Part shown: positions 61,487 through 64,000 of the stretch, one piece after another | Position numbering within the stretch: the stretch's first letter is position 1 | Layout of the letters: the number at the start of each line of letters is the position of its first letter | NCBI GenBank assembly: GCA_947495035.1 | Contig: CANLXI010000004.1 | Span: 1-64,000, forward strand | Origin: an uncultured Granulosicoccus sp. | GTDB lineage: Bacteria > Pseudomonadota > Gammaproteobacteria > Granulosicoccales > Granulosicoccaceae | Length of the DNA: 64,000 bases | Reading direction: 5' to 3' | The notes under the pieces: generated by a model | What the model was told of the DNA's origin: nothing | Seen by the model: the letters and a program-made list of their open reading frames with translations, nothing else | Databases searched by the model: none | Made by a program: the position numbers and the translations under genes

Positions 61487-62566
61487 ATGCGTTCAGGTCA
61501 TTTCATCGGGGTTCTCATCGCGGCGAGTCTGCCTCTGGGCTGCGCCAGCTGGCAGGAGCCGGGCTCACCCGACATCAGTTCGACAGTCACCGCAGAGCAG
61601 CGGCAGGCATCCGCCATGCAGCTCATTGCGCAGGATTTTGTCATCGCGTTACGGCAGATTCCCGCTCTGCCACCGGTTTCCACGACCGTCTCATTGCTGC
61701 AGTCCGAGCGGGATGATCCCTTTACCCGACACATGCGAGAGGCCTTGCAGGCTGCCGGCTATGGCACTCGCTGGGTACAGAACGCTGCGCCGGGGCTGTT
61801 GTTCCAGTACCGTCATGAAAACGGGGTAGACCGGGCGTCAAGGCAGGACCTCTATGAGGTTGCCATTGGCCATGTTGAATTGCGACGCCGTTTCGCCACC
61901 GATGGATCGGGTCTGATCACTCCGGCCACACCGCTGTATGTCCGAGGAGCCGATGCTTCTGATGTGGTGATGGATGACTCGCGTTTCAGCCCATCATCAC
62001 AGCTGGCCGGTCGCTCTGCACCGAATGGTTCCGAGTCGGTTGACACGACCATGTCGAGACCGGTCTCGAGCACAGGCACCCGGGGGTTGGCGGTGCCGCA
62101 GGAGGCCAATCCTCTGAATCCGCTGATTGCAGGGACGGACCGTCGGCGCGAACTCGGCATGCCGCTACTGGCCTTGCCAAGGGTCGAGAATGTCTTCGAC
62201 ATCGGTGGGTCGAACTTCACGGATATCCTGGCTGACAGTCTGCTCGTCAGGGAGCAGATACTGACCTTCGCCAACGACTCCCTGCGGCTGGGAGCGGTGA
62301 ACAAGACACTGGTGGAACAAATGGTAGAATCCTTTCAACCCGAAACGGATGTGTTCTCCGTGCTTGGCTGTTCTCTGGGGCCCACGCAACTGAAAAGCGG
62401 CAACGCCGCGCTGGCGTTGGGCAGAGCCAGTCGGGTCAGAGAGGCCTTGCTGTTTGCCGGAGTGCCACAGGAGCGCATTCTGGATGAAGGCTGCTGGGCA
62501 AGTGACGGTTCGGGCAAGGCATTGCCACGGCGAGGAGTCGTGGTGACACTCAACAGAAAGACCTGA
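61487..62566 (+). CDS. OmpA-like lipoprotein paralogue 3
   Basis: A 359-residue lipoprotein (LPLGC, Cys19). Shares the C-terminal OmpA-like half with paralogue 2: FANDSLRLGAVNKTLVEQM, LGCSLGPT.L..GN.ALALGRASRV..ALL and LDEGCWASD. The N-terminal half is more divergent, with FVIALRQIPALPPV and NAAPGLLFQYRHE in place of the SADQG motif. It is divergent from the other two across 259 bp and is followed 14 bp later by a thioredoxin-like gene. Confidence 0.75.
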   Translation: MRSGHFIGVLIAASLPLGCASWQEPGSPDISSTVTAEQRQASAMQLIAQDFVIALRQIPALPPVSTTVSLLQSERDDPFTRHMREALQAAGYGTRWVQNAAPGLLFQYRHENGVDRASRQDLYEVAIGHVELRRRFATDGSGLITPATPLYVRGADASDVVMDDSRFSPSSQLAGRSAPNGSESVDTTMSRPVSSTGTRGLAVPQEANPLNPLIAGTDRRRELGMPLLALPRVENVFDIGGSNFTDILADSLLVREQILTFANDSLRLGAVNKTLVEQMVESFQPETDVFSVLGCSLGPTQLKSGNAALALGRASRVREALLFAGVPQERILDEGCWASDGSGKALPRRGVVVTLNRKT

Positions 62567-62580
62567 AACCGAGCCAGTCA

Positions 62581-63114
62581 GTGAACGTGAAATTGCTGAA
62601 ATCCTTCCTCTTTGGCCTGAACTCCCTTCTCGGCAGGGGCCGCGCCCGCAGGCTGAGCCTTGCCCTGTTGTTGCTGTTGTCCGGTCAGGCACAGGCCTTC
62701 CAGCTGCAGGCCATGGATGCCAGCCGGGTTGATCTGAACGACTACGTCGGTGATGGGGAATGGACGCTGGTGATGTTCTGGTCAACCGACTGCATTCCCT
62801 GCGAACAGCAGAAGCCCATGATCGAGGCATTCCACCGAGATCATGCAGGGCGTGATGCCCGCGTGGTCGGGATCGCACTGGACGGCATGGAGCTACGCGA
62901 GCAGATCCAGGCGCTGATCGATCGACATCAGCCCTCGTATCCGAACCTGGTGGTGTTCACTGATGTCTTTCATCGGCAGTACAAGGAACTGACGGGCAAG
63001 GATTTCCGGGCAACGCCCACCTACCTGCTGTACAACCCCGCTGGCGAGCTGGCAGGTGCACGCAGTGGCGTCATCGAGCGGGCGCTGCTGGAATCCGTGG
63101 TCAAGGGCGGTTAG
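62581..63114 (+). CDS. TlpA-like thioredoxin-fold protein
   Basis: A 177-residue protein with an N-terminal signal or anchor (LSLALLLLLSGQAQA) and a thioredoxin-like fold with CIPC (in STDCIPCEQQ) and cis-Pro in RATPTYLL. It should act in the periplasm as a thiol-disulphide oxidoreductase. It starts at GTG 62581, and GTG 62587 is an alternative. Two cysteines per OmpA-like paralogue (C in the GC and GCW motifs) could be its partners; that is inference. Confidence 0.82.
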   Translation: MNVKLLKSFLFGLNSLLGRGRARRLSLALLLLLSGQAQAFQLQAMDASRVDLNDYVGDGEWTLVMFWSTDCIPCEQQKPMIEAFHRDHAGRDARVVGIALDGMELREQIQALIDRHQPSYPNLVVFTDVFHRQYKELTGKDFRATPTYLLYNPAGELAGARSGVIERALLESVVKGG

Positions 63115-63122
63115 ACAATCCA

Positions 63123-63147
63123 GTCCGGCACTGCCCCGGCGCCGGAC
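63123..63147. terminator. hairpin between convergent tlpA-like and xylB
   Basis: GTCCGGC and GCCGGAC form a perfect 7-bp stem with an 11-nt loop, 9 bp after the tlpA-like stop. No T tract; a weak bidirectional terminator is possible. Confidence 0.35.
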
Positions 63148-63160
63148 CGCCAGGGCCTGA

Positions 63161-64000
63161 TCATGTCGTTTCGCTGCGCATCAGCGGTGCCAGTGCTGCG
63201 TAGGTTGCCTTGTAGCGCTCATGCTCGGCGGCAAAGGCCTCACTGGAACCATCGGGCTCTACCGTATGATCAATGGCCGGTGGCGTGCAGATGCTGAAAG
63301 GGTCTGCCTGCTCGGCGGCAATCATGCCCAGTCGGGCGGCCCCGAGGCTGGCACCGAAATCGCCATCGGCCGTGACATCCAGCGGGATATTCAAGGTGTT
63401 GGCAATCACGCGCAGCCAGTAATCCGATTTGGCGCCGCCACCGATCGCGGCAGCCCGCTGGAGCGTGGTGCCGGCACTTTGCAGTGCCAGTTGAGAATCC
63501 TTGAAGGCGAAGGCAACGCCTTGCAACACCGCTCGCGTCATTGCGATGCTGTCGCTGGAGTGTTTCAGACCCATGAAGACGCCGCGTGCATCAGCATCAT
63601 TGATGGGGGTGCGCTCGCCACCCAGATAGGGCAGAAAGACGATGTCCGTGGGTTCGGCAGGCAGTTCGTCCAATGGTGCACTGAGTGATTGTGGCGTCGA
63701 CTGCACGGCTCTGGCCAGCCAGTTGAGCGCATCGGTTGCGGCCAGTATCACCCCCATCTGATGCCAGGTATCGGGCAGCGCGTGACAGAAGGCATGCACG
63801 GCACTCTCGGCATTGGGCTGGTAGCTGTTGTTGGCGGCGAACAGTACGCCCGAGGTGCCCAGAGAGACAAAGGCATCGCCATCGCGCACGGTACCCATGC
63901 CACAGGCGCTGGCGGCATTGTCGCCGGCCCCGCCAGCGACCACGACCGATTCCCGCATGCCGAAACGCTGCGCCAGGGTGGCGCGCAGCTGGCCGGAGAC
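63161..64000 (-). CDS. xylB: xylulokinase, C-terminal part (gene runs off the window)
   Basis: The last 279 codons of an FGGY kinase: AGGAGDNAASACGMG, SLGTSGVLFA, FLPYLGGERTPINDADARG, and GGGAKSDYWLRVIAN are XylB-type motifs. It phosphorylates D-xylulose with ATP. The N-terminal half lies beyond 64000, so the start is not seen. This suggests a D-xylose or related locus next to the window, a second pentose route beside the arabinose-type operon. Confidence 0.9.
   Translation of the reverse strand, partial: VSGQLRATLAQRFGMRESVVVAGGAGDNAASACGMGTVRDGDAFVSLGTSGVLFAANNSYQPNAESAVHAFCHALPDTWHQMGVILAATDALNWLARAVQSTPQSLSAPLDELPAEPTDIVFLPYLGGERTPINDADARGVFMGLKHSSDSIAMTRAVLQGVAFAFKDSQLALQSAGTTLQRAAAIGGGAKSDYWLRVIANTLNIPLDVTADGDFGASLGAARLGMIAAEQADPFSICTPPAIDHTVEPDGSSEAFAAEHERYKATYAALAPLMRSETT

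Overview
The window looks like chromosomal DNA of a metabolically versatile, heterotrophic gammaproteobacterium, probably marine. The evidence is the Gly-Cys-Leu tRNA cluster, the Pseudomonas-type (PA0069) radical SAM gene behind LexA-like boxes, a YdiJ-type oxidase, and many transporters for small acids and sugars (TRAP, tripartite tricarboxylate and ABC types) with LysR regulators. The genus cannot be fixed from sequence alone; a Granulosicoccus-like organism is only a guess. No complete phage, insertion sequence or CRISPR array was seen.

Region 1 (1-12 kb): four tRNA genes, then a decayed copy of a TRAP permease/amidase pair. A hydroxy-acid catabolic cluster follows: tartrate/D-malate dehydrogenase, succinate-semialdehyde-type dehydrogenase, a beta-hydroxyacid dehydrogenase, a D-2-hydroxyacid dehydrogenase, a DapA-type lyase and a TctCBA transporter. 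A second decayed TRAP permease lies inside it, and several long gaps have no recognisable gene. Region 2 (12-23.5 kb): a YdiJ-type D-2-hydroxyglutarate dehydrogenase divergent from a LysR gene; then an amidase/TRAP/arylmalonate-decarboxylase-like operon on the minus strand, divergent from a second LysR gene, with a hydratase-like gene overlapping the end of that regulator.

Region 3 (23.5-33.7 kb): a secreted M35-type metalloprotease with a 20-unit minisatellite, followed by a standalone copy of its N-terminal domain; then a hybrid histidine kinase, a Tat-exported PhoD, a ROK kinase coupled to CutC, and an rRNA/tRNA uracil methyltransferase. Region 4 (34-40.3 kb): a Gfo/Idh/MocA dehydrogenase and an SDR separated by a hexanucleotide microsatellite, the radical SAM gene with tandem LexA-like boxes, an isochorismatase-like hydrolase, and a tight SPFH/NfeD/solute-binding-like operon.

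Region 5 (40.4-50.6 kb): a GbpR-type regulator divergent from a ChvE-GguA-GguB sugar ABC transporter. Four enzymes follow that together make an almost complete non-phosphorylating oxidative pathway from L-arabinose (or a similar aldose) to 2-oxoglutarate; only a lactonase is missing. Region 6 (50.7-64 kb): an envelope-related lipoprotein/HAMP pair, cardiolipin synthase, an EEP-family hydrolase, a BI-1 protein, tRNA-Ser, small Met-rich and Cys-rich membrane proteins, an amino-acid binding protein, three paralogous OmpA-like lipoproteins, a thioredoxin-like protein, and the 3' part of a xylulokinase gene that runs off the window.

All functions are read from motifs, gene order and remembered family features; no database search was run.
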